From a virus, in the IMG/VR virus record IMGVR_UViG_3300032086_003383, positions 1 to 27,133 of that record: 27,133 nucleotides of DNA, one strand, 5' to 3'. Positions 8,456 through 17,459 of the stretch are shown piece after piece. Position 1 is the first letter of the stretch; the number at the start of each line of letters is the position of its first letter. The translations under genes and the position numbers were made by a program. The notes under the pieces were generated by a model. That model did no database searches, was not told the origin of the DNA, and saw only the letters and a program-made list of their open reading frames with translations.

Positions 8456-8886
8456 TTTAGGAACTCCACTTTTTCTTCTTCTAACCACTCTTCTGCAAGC
8501 ATTATGTAACAGTCTAACCAAGAGGTATAGTTATATCTACAACTTTTAGGTTTTATGTCTGTTCCCACAAACACTTTAGACCTAGAATACTTGAAGAACA
8601 GTAGTGGTTGTTGTTTTCTTTCAGCAGCTTGATCTATTAGTTTAGGCCACCACTGCAATATGTAATTTGTTTTATTAGTGAATATTTTATCACTAAAAGG
8701 TGACTTCTCATAGTTCTTTACTTCTATACAAAATCTGTTATCCTCATGAGGAACATATAAGTCCCCCTTCAAATAAGAAAGAGCGCCCGATGCGGGCACC
8801 CTCTCAAATTGTAAGCCTGTATGTTCACGAAGCATATCTCTTACTAGATACTCTCCGCGAGCACCTTTTGCTCTGGAATCAACCAT
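8452..8886 (-). CDS. PDDEXK nuclease, Holliday-junction-resolvase-like
   Basis: A 144-residue protein with the Hjc-like PDDEXK layout: KGARGEYLV (E12), then KGDLYVP (D42), then CIEVKNY (E55-x-K57). These are the metal-binding and catalytic residues expected for archaeal-type Hjc and phage resolvases, which cut four-way DNA junctions; the length is also typical. It occupies the place of T5 D14, between the SbcC-like ATPase and the flap exonuclease. It overlaps the SbcC gene by 8 nt and the exonuclease gene by 4 nt. Junction specificity itself is inferred. Confidence 0.75.
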   Translation of the reverse strand: MVDSRAKGARGEYLVRDMLREHTGLQFERVPASGALSYLKGDLYVPHEDNRFCIEVKNYEKSPFSDKIFTNKTNYILQWWPKLIDQAAERKQQPLLFFKYSRSKVFVGTDIKPKSCRYNYTSWLDCYIMLAEEWLEEEKVEFLK

Positions 8887-10681
8887 TTACTAACCTACTT
8901 ATATTATCGTGCTTTTGCACCTCTATCTTTTCTAGTAGCGGATGAGACCACATATGAGATACTAGGTATGTATTTAGTTCTTCTTCAAGTAGGACTTCAA
9001 TAAGCTTTTCCCTACCGTCTTCATCCAGAACATTCATAACTTCGTCCAAGAATAAAACATTTATCTTACTAGAAGACAAGCTATTCATTAGTTTTCGAAG
9101 AGCCAGTAGAGTAGCAGTATTGACCCTGGCAAGCTCACCAGAAGATAGAGCCAAGATATCAACGCTACTCCCATTGTCCGTGATTGCAACATTAAGTTTA
9201 TCATTATTAACGATAAACTCAAGAGTAAACCTACCACCAGACAACTCACCAAGATATGTATTAACAAGTTCTTCTAGCTCCTTTACCAAGTTTTCTATCT
9301 TATAGGCTATTAGCCCTGTTGTACTAAAAGACTTTTTAAGTATTTCTATGTTGGATCGCCTCTCCCCACAAACATCGTAGTCGTCTTTGTAGCTTTTCAA
9401 ATCATTACTAAAAGACTCTGTTTGTTCAAGGACCACCTCTATTTTAGCGTTATGTGCAGATATTTCTCTGTTTTCTGCCTCAAGCCTTTTCATCTCTTCT
9501 TGGTCCCTATGAAGCTCACTACGAATAACATTTATTTTATCTGCAAGCGCATCTTCATTTACAAGAGAAGAGCCTAATTCCAAGTCTATCGAGTTGTAAA
9601 GTTCTTGCCACTCTTTTTGTTTCTGCTCTTTTAGTCTATACTTAGTATTACTGTCTTTTATATCCTCAATACTAGACTTTACAGTATCAAACTTTTCTTT
9701 TAAGACAGAGAGATTATTTTTGTGATACTCCATCTGCTCTGCAAAAGTCTCTTTTGGAATATCTTGACCACATGCACTACAAGTATCAGGAGTTGATTCT
9801 AATCTCTTTATCTCTCTTTTAGCGTGATCAGCCGAACCCTTTATTCCTCCTAACTCGGACTGCAAGTCATCGTAGGATATTTCTTCGCTCGGAGCATCCA
9901 TAGAGTTTATTCTATTAATGTCAATACTACGAAGCATATCCTTTTTAGTATTGTTTTGAGAAATTTTTCGGTTTGTATCCGAAATATTTTTAAGTTCCAA
10001 CTGTAAAGAACTTAATTCTTCCTGCTTATTCGTATTGATTTCCGGCAAAATTTTAAGGGTCTTTGGGTTGGTATCGTTCAATTTGTTACTTTCCAACCAT
10101 TTTTCTACTGTTGATATACGAGCTTCTAGCCCTGCATATTCTTTATCTACCTCTCTTGAGGCTTCTTTGAACACTTCAAACAACTCAACATACTTTTCTA
10201 GGCCGAGAAGGTCTATAAGAAACTTTTTTCTATTCGCATCCGTGGCTGTCAAAAAGTTTAAGCTATTGTTAGTGTTTTGGTACACTACCTGTGTAAAGGT
10301 TTTAAAATCATACCCAAGAACTGCTTGAATATTTTTGTAAGTATCAGTAGCTGTATGACTACTAATGTCTTCTCCATTCTTTGTAAAAACTACTTTTAAT
10401 GAGCCTTTACGCTTTACAGATATGTTATATTCATCCTCTTCTCTGGAAAAGTCTACAGATATTTCATATCCTTTGGCAAGTTCACGATTAGGTATATCTG
10501 CCTTTTTTATGCCCTTGCTGTTTTTATTAAACAATACTTCTTCTAAAATTAACGGGATGGACGATTTGCCCACCCCGTTAGTTCCCAGTATCTGGGTGAT
10601 TTTGGAAGAAGATAGATCTACTTCATTGTTTTCGCCGTAGCTAAAACAATTACTCCATTGTAGTTTCTTTAGAATAATCAT
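8879..10681 (-). CDS. SbcC/Rad50-like recombination ATPase (T5 D13, T4 gp46 type)
   Basis: A 600-residue SMC-like ATPase that partners an SbcD/Mre11 nuclease in end processing and recombination. Visible: Walker A GTNGVGKSS (33-41), two coiled-coil arms, a zinc-hook CSAC (C301, C304) at the arm tip, ABC signature LSSGELARV near 510, Walker B VLFLDE (D546, E547) and a terminal H-loop region (VSHMW). It is compact relative to bacterial SbcC (over 1000 residues) and matches phage versions. I chose the ATG at 10681 over an in-frame TTG at 10693. It overlaps the SbcD gene by 32 nt, so the subunits are co-translated. Confidence 0.92.
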   Translation of the reverse strand: MIILKKLQWSNCFSYGENNEVDLSSSKITQILGTNGVGKSSIPLILEEVLFNKNSKGIKKADIPNRELAKGYEISVDFSREEDEYNISVKRKGSLKVVFTKNGEDISSHTATDTYKNIQAVLGYDFKTFTQVVYQNTNNSLNFLTATDANRKKFLIDLLGLEKYVELFEVFKEASREVDKEYAGLEARISTVEKWLESNKLNDTNPKTLKILPEINTNKQEELSSLQLELKNISDTNRKISQNNTKKDMLRSIDINRINSMDAPSEEISYDDLQSELGGIKGSADHAKREIKRLESTPDTCSACGQDIPKETFAEQMEYHKNNLSVLKEKFDTVKSSIEDIKDSNTKYRLKEQKQKEWQELYNSIDLELGSSLVNEDALADKINVIRSELHRDQEEMKRLEAENREISAHNAKIEVVLEQTESFSNDLKSYKDDYDVCGERRSNIEILKKSFSTTGLIAYKIENLVKELEELVNTYLGELSGGRFTLEFIVNNDKLNVAITDNGSSVDILALSSGELARVNTATLLALRKLMNSLSSSKINVLFLDEVMNVLDEDGREKLIEVLLEEELNTYLVSHMWSHPLLEKIEVQKHDNISRLVNG

Positions 10682-11609
10682 TGTATATCCCAATAATTCC
10701 AGGTATCTTTTCTTCCGGTATTTCTAATATATAAGTTAGATACTCTACTAACTCTTCTCCAATACTCATGTTTCCTCCAAGTATTAGAGCGGCTTCCGAG
10801 CTTCTCTTTACTATCTTCTTATCAAGAAGACTAGAGTTGGAAACCTTAGATAAATCTCCAAGGTCTCCTTCTAACTCATAAATAACGTGGTCGTAAAACT
10901 CTTGAACCATGTCTTCTTCAGAGGACACAGTTTTTCGAAGAAGCTGAGGAAGTTTTAACTCTTCCCAGTACCAATCTTCTTCGTCCATGAGTATTACTAG
11001 AACTCCAGTTGACACCTTGCTTCTGTGAAAAGAAGTTGTCATTGGACTTCCTGGATATACTATATTTCTCTGAGTATTGCTATGACTGTGCAAGTCACCT
11101 GCGTATACTACCGGAAACCTATCAAACCTGCTCAACTCTACCTCTGGGGTAACGTGTGGTGGTATTTCGCCACGCACATGAGTAAATACAGGTAGCTTAG
11201 GATTAAGTATTTCAATACTATCTTTTTTATGTAAATCACAGTAAGGTAATATACTAAACCCTCTACTGTCTTCATAGCTTTCATCAACTATGCTGACAAG
11301 AGCATTTAACTTTGTTGTTACCTCACCTAAAGTTGAAAAGAAGGTCTTATTCTTCTTAGTAGCTTCGTGATTGCCATCAAAGATAATTGTTTCCACGTTA
11401 ACATTAGAAATAAATTCGAAGTAGAGTTCTAACTCATCTAGGGTCGGAACTCTATCGAATAGGTCTCCACCTATAATATGAAGATCAACATCTTCGCATA
11501 GTTTGTGGATCTGATCGAAAAAGCTCTCGTACCGTGCAATAGCCCACGGAACAGGAACATTCTTTTGACCCAGTTTTAGGTGCCAGTCGGCAGAAAACAG
11601 TATTTTCAT
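10650..11609 (-). CDS. SbcD/Mre11-like nuclease (T5 D12, T4 gp47 type)
   Basis: A 319-residue calcineurin-like metallophosphoesterase. Metal-binding motifs run in order: D8-x-H10 (FSADWHL), GGDLFDR (D49), GNHE (N80, H81), FTHVRG and GDLHSH. Its length is that of phage gp47-type nucleases. With the adjacent SbcC-like ATPase it should resect or cleave DNA ends during recombination-dependent replication. The start at 11609 lies 41 nt after the single-strand binding gene. No missing catalytic residue is seen. Confidence 0.92.
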   Translation of the reverse strand: MKILFSADWHLKLGQKNVPVPWAIARYESFFDQIHKLCEDVDLHIIGGDLFDRVPTLDELELYFEFISNVNVETIIFDGNHEATKKNKTFFSTLGEVTTKLNALVSIVDESYEDSRGFSILPYCDLHKKDSIEILNPKLPVFTHVRGEIPPHVTPEVELSRFDRFPVVYAGDLHSHSNTQRNIVYPGSPMTTSFHRSKVSTGVLVILMDEEDWYWEELKLPQLLRKTVSSEEDMVQEFYDHVIYELEGDLGDLSKVSNSSLLDKKIVKRSSEAALILGGNMSIGEELVEYLTYILEIPEEKIPGIIGIYNDYSKETTME

Positions 11610-11650
11610 CTACAAACTCTATTAGTGGTGGATTATAATCTTTATAGTTA

Positions 11651-12304
11651 TCAAGAAACGTCGAAGTCATCGTCATCAAACTCATCTGCATCAGACTCAT
11701 CAACGTTTTCAGTGTCCTTGCCCATCATACGCTCAAGCAACTCTTTCTGCTGCTCAGGAGTGGGACGAGTAAAGATTTCTTCTACATCGGGAGCACCATC
11801 AATTAGTGCCTTCATGTCGTCAGAAACCGGACCCTGTGCTTTAGAGCACTTGATCTCTTGAAGATTATATTTTACATTCATTGGCTGAGGACCGGTCTTC
11901 TCTTTCTCGTAGCAAATGTCCCAACCGTTTTCGAGGTCAGTGGGGTCGCCCAAATCTGCTGCCAGCTTGATAATTCGGTCCATGAGGGTTTTCTTCGGAT
12001 TGAAGATTTTCAGCTCGCCATTCTCAATGCAAAGCATAACATATCCATACTTTGACTTGAGGTCAGGGTAGTAGTGCTTCACCCAGTCTTTTTCTGAGTT
12101 AGACCAGCCCTGATTGTCCCTGTCCCAAGACAGGCACTCTACCGGCATAGTGCGGCCTTCCGCATTTGTTACCCAGTAGATGTATCGTGGAATAATACCA
12201 CCAAAGATACGAATACGATTATCGCCAAACTGAGGCTTGTGCTCGTTTAGCTTTTCACGGCTGTTGCCTGTATCTTCTTTTAGTTGTCCAAAACCTAACG
12301 CCAT
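11651..12304 (-). CDS. Single-stranded DNA-binding protein with acidic tail
   Basis: A 217-residue protein with an aromatic-rich central region (PRYIYWV, SWDRDNQGW, VKHYYP; about 38-85) suited to stacking on DNA bases. It ends in a strongly acidic tail (about 195-217: many Asp and Glu) of the kind SSB and T4 gp32 use to contact replication and repair proteins. Position between helicase-side genes and the recombination nucleases fits this role. It is not obviously a bacterial SSB OB-fold by sequence; the call rests on tail, composition and location. ATG 12304 is 15 nt after the previous stop. Confidence 0.75.
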   Translation of the reverse strand: MALGFGQLKEDTGNSREKLNEHKPQFGDNRIRIFGGIIPRYIYWVTNAEGRTMPVECLSWDRDNQGWSNSEKDWVKHYYPDLKSKYGYVMLCIENGELKIFNPKKTLMDRIIKLAADLGDPTDLENGWDICYEKEKTGPQPMNVKYNLQEIKCSKAQGPVSDDMKALIDGAPDVEEIFTRPTPEQQKELLERMMGKDTENVDESDADEFDDDDFDVS

Positions 12305-12319
12305 AGTTTTCTCCGTAGC

Positions 12320-12703
12320 TTATGCTTCATACAGAAACTGGATGTTGTCATCTACAATTTCCAGAAGCGGGTTGTCAGTAAACTTCTCTACAGGAACAGG
12401 ACATTCCAGCAAAGGAAGGTTTACATTATTAGTTAGTTTATAATTTGTATAGCTGCGATAACTGGCTATGCCAATATATTGAGCTATATGACGAGGGGTG
12501 TATATACGCCGGTGAACAAGTATTCGTTCTGGGTATACTAAGAAGCTAGTTCCATCCCATTTGGTGTATGCTACTTGATACATAGGATCGAACCTGCTTT
12601 CTGGAACATGCTTAAATGTTTGATACGCAATGACCTTTATTACTCTCTTCGCGTTGCCCTTGGCGTAGCGACGAATCTTTTGCCAGTCGTATCTTACGAG
12701 CAC
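12320..12703 (-). CDS. 127-residue hypothetical protein, first gene of its transcription unit
   Basis: Basic N-terminal half (YDWQKIRRYAKGNAKRVIKVI), a central beta-like part with several Tyr and Arg, and an acidic C-terminus. No family recognised. The GTG at 12703 follows a consensus promoter by about 19 nt of predicted leader, with only a weak GGGA-type ribosome site. It is followed after 16 nt by the single-strand binding gene, so a role linked to replication or recombination is likely but not shown. Confidence 0.6.
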   Translation of the reverse strand: MLVRYDWQKIRRYAKGNAKRVIKVIAYQTFKHVPESRFDPMYQVAYTKWDGTSFLVYPERILVHRRIYTPRHIAQYIGIASYRSYTNYKLTNNVNLPLLECPVPVEKFTDNPLLEIVDDNIQFLYEA

Positions 12704-12721
12704 GTATTTTTCCCAAAGTCA

Positions 12722-12771
12722 AGTGTATATTATACGGGATGTGACCTAAAATGTCAAGAACTATTTTTTCT
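12722..12771. repeat. Promoter cassette copy 1 of a 50-bp near-duplicate
   Basis: Aligned base for base with 21482-21531 there are 6 mismatches in 50 bp. The identity runs beyond the -35 and -10 hexamers into the upstream A-tract and TAG, and into an AGGTCA element in the spacer, so it is more than two consensus promoters looking alike. Confidence 0.7.
12729..12757 (-). promoter_or_regulatory. Consensus sigma70 promoter, recombination/nrd unit
   Basis: On the - strand: TTGACA (12757-12752), 17-bp spacer, TATAAT (12734-12729), with an A-rich stretch upstream that may act as an UP element. The predicted start near 12722 gives about 19 nt of leader before the GTG at 12703. It lies directly after the SF2 helicase stop and would drive the 127-residue gene, SSB, SbcD, SbcC, resolvase, exonuclease and nrd genes. 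Confidence 0.88.
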
Positions 12772-14059
12772 ACATGTCTGTAAAAGACACTCGATAGTCT
12801 TGTTGCCTGTAGTGGGCTAAGCGTAGTCCCGCCTGCCTACTCGCGGTCTTTCCCTTTAGATTTATATCCACAACTACTGGCTGTAGCTTATCTGGATACT
12901 CTCGAACAACACGACCAATTAGCTGTGTAAGCAATGGTGTGTTATTCACTGGAGTTGCTAGAATGAGGCAGGAAAGAGGATTTACACTTATCCCCTCAGC
13001 AAAGATTGCTTGTGTGCCCAGTAGTATATCCACTTTTCCTGCTTTTACTTTCGTAAGACGCTCTTCCCTCTCTTCAAGCGTATTTTCGCCCGTAATAATT
13101 ACAGCGTGCTTTCCAATAGTAAGCTTCAATCTTTTTAGAAAGTTCACTCTATCACTGACAAGAAGCACTTTGTGCCCCTTACTTTTATAAATGGCTGCCA
13201 GCATAGCCACTAACTTGCCATACTCCTCGTTTGCTACAAGGTCATTGACCCGTAGTGCCCAAGGAGTACGACCGTCCATAAAGCGTATAGAAGACTGTAT
13301 AATATCTACTCTAGGCTTCATGTAATTTTCAGCAGGAGGAACAAACTTTGTATACCCGAAGTAGTCTGGAAGGAGCACATGTCTACCATCCTTTCTCTCT
13401 ACAGTTCCTGATAGCCCGATTTTGTATCGAGCATACGAGGCATCTACAAGTTTGTTAAAGGTATTTGCCGGTATGTGATGACACTCATCAACTATGAGAG
13501 TGCCAAATTTAGTCGCTATTTCGTCCTTGACTTTATACAATGTCTGAACGTTTCCAACAACGATCGGCTGGTTATACTCTTTTCTTCCAGAACCAATAAT
13601 TCCAGGAGTAATACCAAATACCTTCTTAATCTCATTTTCCCACTGAGTTCGCAGAGCAATAGTATGTGTTACTATGAGAGTTTTTTGCTGTAGCTTTCCA
13701 GCGATGGCAAGTGCGGTAAAGGTTTTCCCCCAAGAAACGCTTGCGTTTATTACCGCATTGCCTTCAATTTTATCGTACACCTCTTGCTGAGAGGGACGTA
13801 ATTCAAACCGAAACTCTGGAAAAGTTACTGGCAAATCAACTCTTTTATCAACTATCTCATAGCCTTTTGGTATCAAGTCAGTTCTTCCCACAGGTATAGA
13901 GATTAGACCAGACTTTACTCTTTTCATATTCTTTATGATCTGAGGAGGACGGTCTTCTCTATACGAAGGTATTTCATAGGTCAACGTATCATCAAACCTA
14001 GATATTTCGCTAGCTTCAACGTTTAACATTATCCTATTTGATATAACTGCTTTAGCCAT
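12770..14059 (-). CDS. SF2 DNA helicase (T5 D10 / T4 UvsW-like)
   Basis: A 429-residue DExH helicase likely involved in branch migration or remodelling of replication forks. Motif I is SVSWGKT (K112, T113), motif Ia LIVTHTIAL, motif II DECH (191-194), motif III GLSGT, and the second RecA lobe has LLVSD, GTQAIFAEGIS and the motif VI stretch QLIGRVVRE. Motif I has Ser-Trp before GKT where classic helicases have Gly-x-Gly or Gly-Ser-Gly. It overlaps the PhoH gene by 8 nt. Its relation to D10 is based on size, motifs and gene order. Confidence 0.88.
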   Translation of the reverse strand: MAKAVISNRIMLNVEASEISRFDDTLTYEIPSYREDRPPQIIKNMKRVKSGLISIPVGRTDLIPKGYEIVDKRVDLPVTFPEFRFELRPSQQEVYDKIEGNAVINASVSWGKTFTALAIAGKLQQKTLIVTHTIALRTQWENEIKKVFGITPGIIGSGRKEYNQPIVVGNVQTLYKVKDEIATKFGTLIVDECHHIPANTFNKLVDASYARYKIGLSGTVERKDGRHVLLPDYFGYTKFVPPAENYMKPRVDIIQSSIRFMDGRTPWALRVNDLVANEEYGKLVAMLAAIYKSKGHKVLLVSDRVNFLKRLKLTIGKHAVIITGENTLEEREERLTKVKAGKVDILLGTQAIFAEGISVNPLSCLILATPVNNTPLLTQLIGRVVREYPDKLQPVVVDINLKGKTASRQAGLRLAHYRQQDYRVSFTDM

Positions 14060-14714
14060 TTCTATACTTTGCTATTAGATAGTCTTTTACAAACTTACTA
14101 CGAACAATATCTTCTATCCCGAAGTCTACAAAATCAAACGCGTCCATCTTCTGTATGATGTTCATAAACTCCCGTATGCCGTTCATTTTCAAGTCTGACT
14201 GAAAGAAGTCTCCGCAGAAAATAATTCTACAATTTCTTCCTACTCTAGTTATCAGACTGTCTAGCTCATGAAAACTCATATTCTGCGCTTCATCAACTAT
14301 CACTACGGTATCCTGAAAGGTTACTCCTCTAACATGAGAAGTGGTAATAAACTTAACAGCATTATGCTTTTTTAGTATTCCGTAAGCATCTCCCCTGTTG
14401 AAAAGCTCACTACATATAGCTATGTAGGGCTGTTCGTATACTTTTGACTTTTCTTCTTCATTTCCTGGCAGAAAGCCCATTTCTCTAGTTGGGACTGCGC
14501 TTCTTACCAAGGTTATGTCGTTGTATAGTTTTTTAACTATATCATCAAAAGCCAAGTAAAGAGAGACATATGTTTTTCCTGTTCCTGCACATCCGTGTAG
14601 AAATAGGTTTTTCTCTGACTCAAAGACTTTTAATTGTCCTCTCGTAAGAGGTTCAATATCTATAAGTTCTAGGTTTGCGGAATTTAGTTTACCATTTAGC
14701 TTTCTTTTGCCCAC
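14052..14714 (-). CDS. phoH: PhoH-like ATPase
   Basis: A 220-residue P-loop ATPase. Walker A GCAGTGKT (41-48), Walker B VVIVDEAQN (D141, E142), and the motif VRSAVPTREMGFLPG that is typical of PhoH and phage PhoH-like proteins. PhoH proteins resemble the helicase-1 ATPase core; their role in phages is not settled. It lies between the unknown 165-residue gene and the SF2 helicase, overlapping the helicase by 8 nt, so it is made with the replication proteins. Confidence 0.88.
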   Translation of the reverse strand: MGKRKLNGKLNSANLELIDIEPLTRGQLKVFESEKNLFLHGCAGTGKTYVSLYLAFDDIVKKLYNDITLVRSAVPTREMGFLPGNEEEKSKVYEQPYIAICSELFNRGDAYGILKKHNAVKFITTSHVRGVTFQDTVVIVDEAQNMSFHELDSLITRVGRNCRIIFCGDFFQSDLKMNGIREFMNIIQKMDAFDFVDFGIEDIVRSKFVKDYLIAKYRNG

Positions 14715-15208
14715 TAAATCATCCTTCTGTAGCTTTTACACGACTCTTCTGAGAAATCGTATATTTGCCAAGGCTCATTATCTAATAAAAGAACGTGAGC
14801 CCACTCTTTGCCCAGAGGGGCAGACTTCAAAATAAAAGGAGAGTTATGGCCTGCAAGCCATAATCTACAATAGTATCCTTTATACTCTTTAGTTTTTATT
14901 TTCATAGGTTTTACTGGTATATACTGCTCTTTCTTATAATAAAAACAGTTTCCTCTGCTATCTATGAAATTTTTGTGCTTGATTCTCATCAAGGCGACAA
15001 AATCCTCACACATCTTATTCAAATTGTATGTTGTATGAGGAGTTTGTAGCCTCCGCTTTCCTAGAGTGTCTCCTTTTTGATTTTTGTCATCTATAACTCT
15101 TTCTTGGTTAGTTAATAAGCCATCCCTGAAAGTTAGCTCTTCAGGAATGGCATACACCGGAAATGTTACTTTTTTAAGTATTTGACTATACGTCAATTCT
15201 ACCAACAT
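14714..15208 (-). CDS. Hypothetical protein between DNA polymerase and PhoH
   Basis: About 164 residues from ATG 15208, which overlaps the polymerase end by 23 nt; a GTG at 15244 would add 12 residues read from the polymerase region. The protein is basic in the middle (KGDTLGKRR, KPMKIKTKEYKGYYCRLWL) with paired aromatic residues and a C-terminal WQIYDFSEESC. Three Cys residues lie in the C-terminal half or near it, but not in a zinc-binding spacing. No family recognised. The stop shares one base with the PhoH start, so it is co-translated with replication genes. Confidence 0.65.
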   Translation of the reverse strand: MLVELTYSQILKKVTFPVYAIPEELTFRDGLLTNQERVIDDKNQKGDTLGKRRLQTPHTTYNLNKMCEDFVALMRIKHKNFIDSRGNCFYYKKEQYIPVKPMKIKTKEYKGYYCRLWLAGHNSPFILKSAPLGKEWAHVLLLDNEPWQIYDFSEESCKSYRRMI

Positions 15209-17459
15209 AAGTTTTTTCGAATTTGCCAAACGAATAGTCATCACCTATGTCAAAGTCACAACCAATCGGGCAACCTGGGATGGAGATACCTCGATCCCTT
15301 TGAATGCAAGTTTGCAATACCTGAGAATACATATCTACATGCTCTTCAGCAACATCTGCAAGAACAGAGTCATGCACAAGAGCAAACATATTAGCGTCTA
15401 TTCCGTCTGACTCTACAATTTCCTGTGCTTCCATTGCACCAATCAGGTTTACGTCTGATGCTGGCGATTGGACGATGAAATTAAGACCGGACCGTATGGC
15501 GTGGGCCACAGTCCCTTTGTTATCAGACTGCACATCAGGTAGCCTTCGCTTGCGGCCAAAATGAGAATACACGTGGCCAATACTAGCAATGAGCGCTTTG
15601 TTTCTGTCAATCCAAGCTTTGAGAGTACGGAAGTTCTTAAAGTATTGGTCGATGATTTTTTGTGCTTCTCCGACACTGAGGTTTCCTCCATCTTTGTTTA
15701 CCTGAGTGCTGATTGTGGGAGCACCCGCCCCGTAAATAATACCAAAGTTTACAGCTTTGGTAGCTTGCCTGTAGTCTGGATACAGATCTGCAATTTCTTC
15801 CACTTCGCAAGGAAGGTTGAATACATCCTTAGCTACTGTAGAGTGAAAGTTGGTTCCTGCCTTGAAGATTGCTTGCAGTTTCTTGTCTTTGGAAAGAACA
15901 GCAGCAATATAAATCTCGGCAGTGGTTAAGTCCATAGCAACAATTTTACGTCCGGGAGGTGCTTTGATGCAACCTTTTACAATAGGGTTGTCCCTAGGAA
16001 TTTGCTGCATATTCATTTTTCCACTGGAGGACAGGCGCCCGGCTACAGTTCCATGCAGATTAAAGTTGGTTCTAAGCCTACTATCTTTATTTAGCTGTGG
16101 AATAATCTTATCGATATAAGTATTCTTCAACTTAGTATCTTTACGAATATCCAGTATCATACTAGGAACTTCGTGTTCTTTTGACAAAACAGCTAGAGCA
16201 TCAGCACCAAGAGAGTGAGCACCTTTTTCCGTCATAATTCCAGTAGGCTTTAGACCAATGTAGTCAAAGAACAACTTACGAAGCTGAATAACACTGTTTG
16301 CATTGAACTCTCCATAGTCTTCGTGAAAGGACTTAACTTCCTCCATTTCAAACAGCTTATCTGTCATATCTTGGATATGATTTGTAAGAAGGGATTGAGC
16401 AGCAGCAAGCCTAGCCCTATCAAAAGGAACACCGTTATCCTGAACTTTCATAAGAAATCTGCAAGCAGGAATAAGGATGTCTTTGTAAACTTTTAGCAGT
16501 TTTGGATTACCACCAAGCAACGCTCTCTCAAACTTTTGAAAGATCATAAAGGTTACTGTAGCATCAATCGCTGCATAGTTCTTCATGACATCAAATGGAA
16601 TCCATTCCCACTTGAAATCATCTTTACGAATACCGTGCTCTTTACGATACTGCTCCATCCACTCATACATTGGCTTTTCGTAGTCACCGTAGTCGGTGTA
16701 CTTCATAGCAAGTTGCTTCAATCCATGATAGCCGGGACGCTCGTCAATAACATAGTGCATAAGCATAGTATCTTCAAAGCGAGGAATAGTAACGTTGAAA
16801 TGATACTCGAACATAGGTATGTCGAACTTAGCATTATGAAATACAGCACGCTTCCAATTGAAAAGCTCTTGTAGCTTTTCTTCTACTTCTTCTGATATTA
16901 CATCGGCATCGATATAAGCACCAGTATCAGGAGAGCCACAGAGACTAATTCCAAGGATATGCCCATCCCTAGGATATAACCCACTAGTTTCTGAGTCGAT
17001 ACCGAAAAAGTCGTAATTAGAGTCGAGAACCTGCTGAATGTAGTCGAGAGCTTCTTGTTCATCTTGTATTCCTATAAAGTTTTCACCAATCTCTGCTTTC
17101 TTTTTATCACCAGAAATATACTGTTTGATATTGTCCACACTAGACTCTAACAGTCGTTTTGTTTCTGGCTTGAAAGACACCATAGCCGGATTTATAAGAG
17201 GAAGAAACTTATCATCTACGAGAGTTCCTGAGTACTCCATAACTTTTGTGGCCTTGGTGTAGAACTTTAGAGGTTCTGCACCAACAAGAATTATCCAGTC
17301 AAACTTGTCTGGGTCCATATCAATGTCAACATCTTTCTTTAGAACTTTTTTGAGTGCTGGGTCAGATGCTAACGAATACTGTTCAAAAGGCCAAGCATTG
17401 CCAAACACATCAACATAGTTGTTGCGGGAAGGCTTGGACTCTACAATAGCTATTTTCAC
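15186..17459 (-). CDS. Family A DNA polymerase with 3'-5' proofreading domain (T5 D9 type)
   Basis: A 757-residue replicative polymerase. Exonuclease motifs: D155-x-E157 (GIDSETSGL), HNAKFD and AAIDATVTF. Polymerase motifs: A at D510-E515 (MDLTTAEIY), B at R564-K568-F572-Y576 (RQATKAVNFGIIYG), C at H696-D697 (LVHDS). Motif A has Ile-Tyr after the Glu where most members have Leu-Arg. The position equivalent to E. coli Pol I residue 762 is Phe. Residues 1-130 precede the exonuclease and contain LVGAEPLKF and LPLINPAMVSF, loosely like a degenerate uracil-glycosylase fold. The ATG overlaps the lipoprotein gene by 4 nt. Confidence 0.95.
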   Translation of the reverse strand: MKIAIVESKPSRNNYVDVFGNAWPFEQYSLASDPALKKVLKKDVDIDMDPDKFDWIILVGAEPLKFYTKATKVMEYSGTLVDDKFLPLINPAMVSFKPETKRLLESSVDNIKQYISGDKKKAEIGENFIGIQDEQEALDYIQQVLDSNYDFFGIDSETSGLYPRDGHILGISLCGSPDTGAYIDADVISEEVEEKLQELFNWKRAVFHNAKFDIPMFEYHFNVTIPRFEDTMLMHYVIDERPGYHGLKQLAMKYTDYGDYEKPMYEWMEQYRKEHGIRKDDFKWEWIPFDVMKNYAAIDATVTFMIFQKFERALLGGNPKLLKVYKDILIPACRFLMKVQDNGVPFDRARLAAAQSLLTNHIQDMTDKLFEMEEVKSFHEDYGEFNANSVIQLRKLFFDYIGLKPTGIMTEKGAHSLGADALAVLSKEHEVPSMILDIRKDTKLKNTYIDKIIPQLNKDSRLRTNFNLHGTVAGRLSSSGKMNMQQIPRDNPIVKGCIKAPPGRKIVAMDLTTAEIYIAAVLSKDKKLQAIFKAGTNFHSTVAKDVFNLPCEVEEIADLYPDYRQATKAVNFGIIYGAGAPTISTQVNKDGGNLSVGEAQKIIDQYFKNFRTLKAWIDRNKALIASIGHVYSHFGRKRRLPDVQSDNKGTVAHAIRSGLNFIVQSPASDVNLIGAMEAQEIVESDGIDANMFALVHDSVLADVAEEHVDMYSQVLQTCIQRDRGISIPGCPIGCDFDIGDDYSFGKFEKTYVGRIDV

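Noticed and set aside
11632-11654. TATAAT with TTGATA upstream between SSB and SbcD
   Set aside because: The spacer is 11 bp, too short for sigma70; other spacings give poor -35 matches.
11485-11703. Frame bridging the SbcD start and SSB end on the - strand
   Set aside because: It overlaps two well-supported genes in another frame and resembles no protein.
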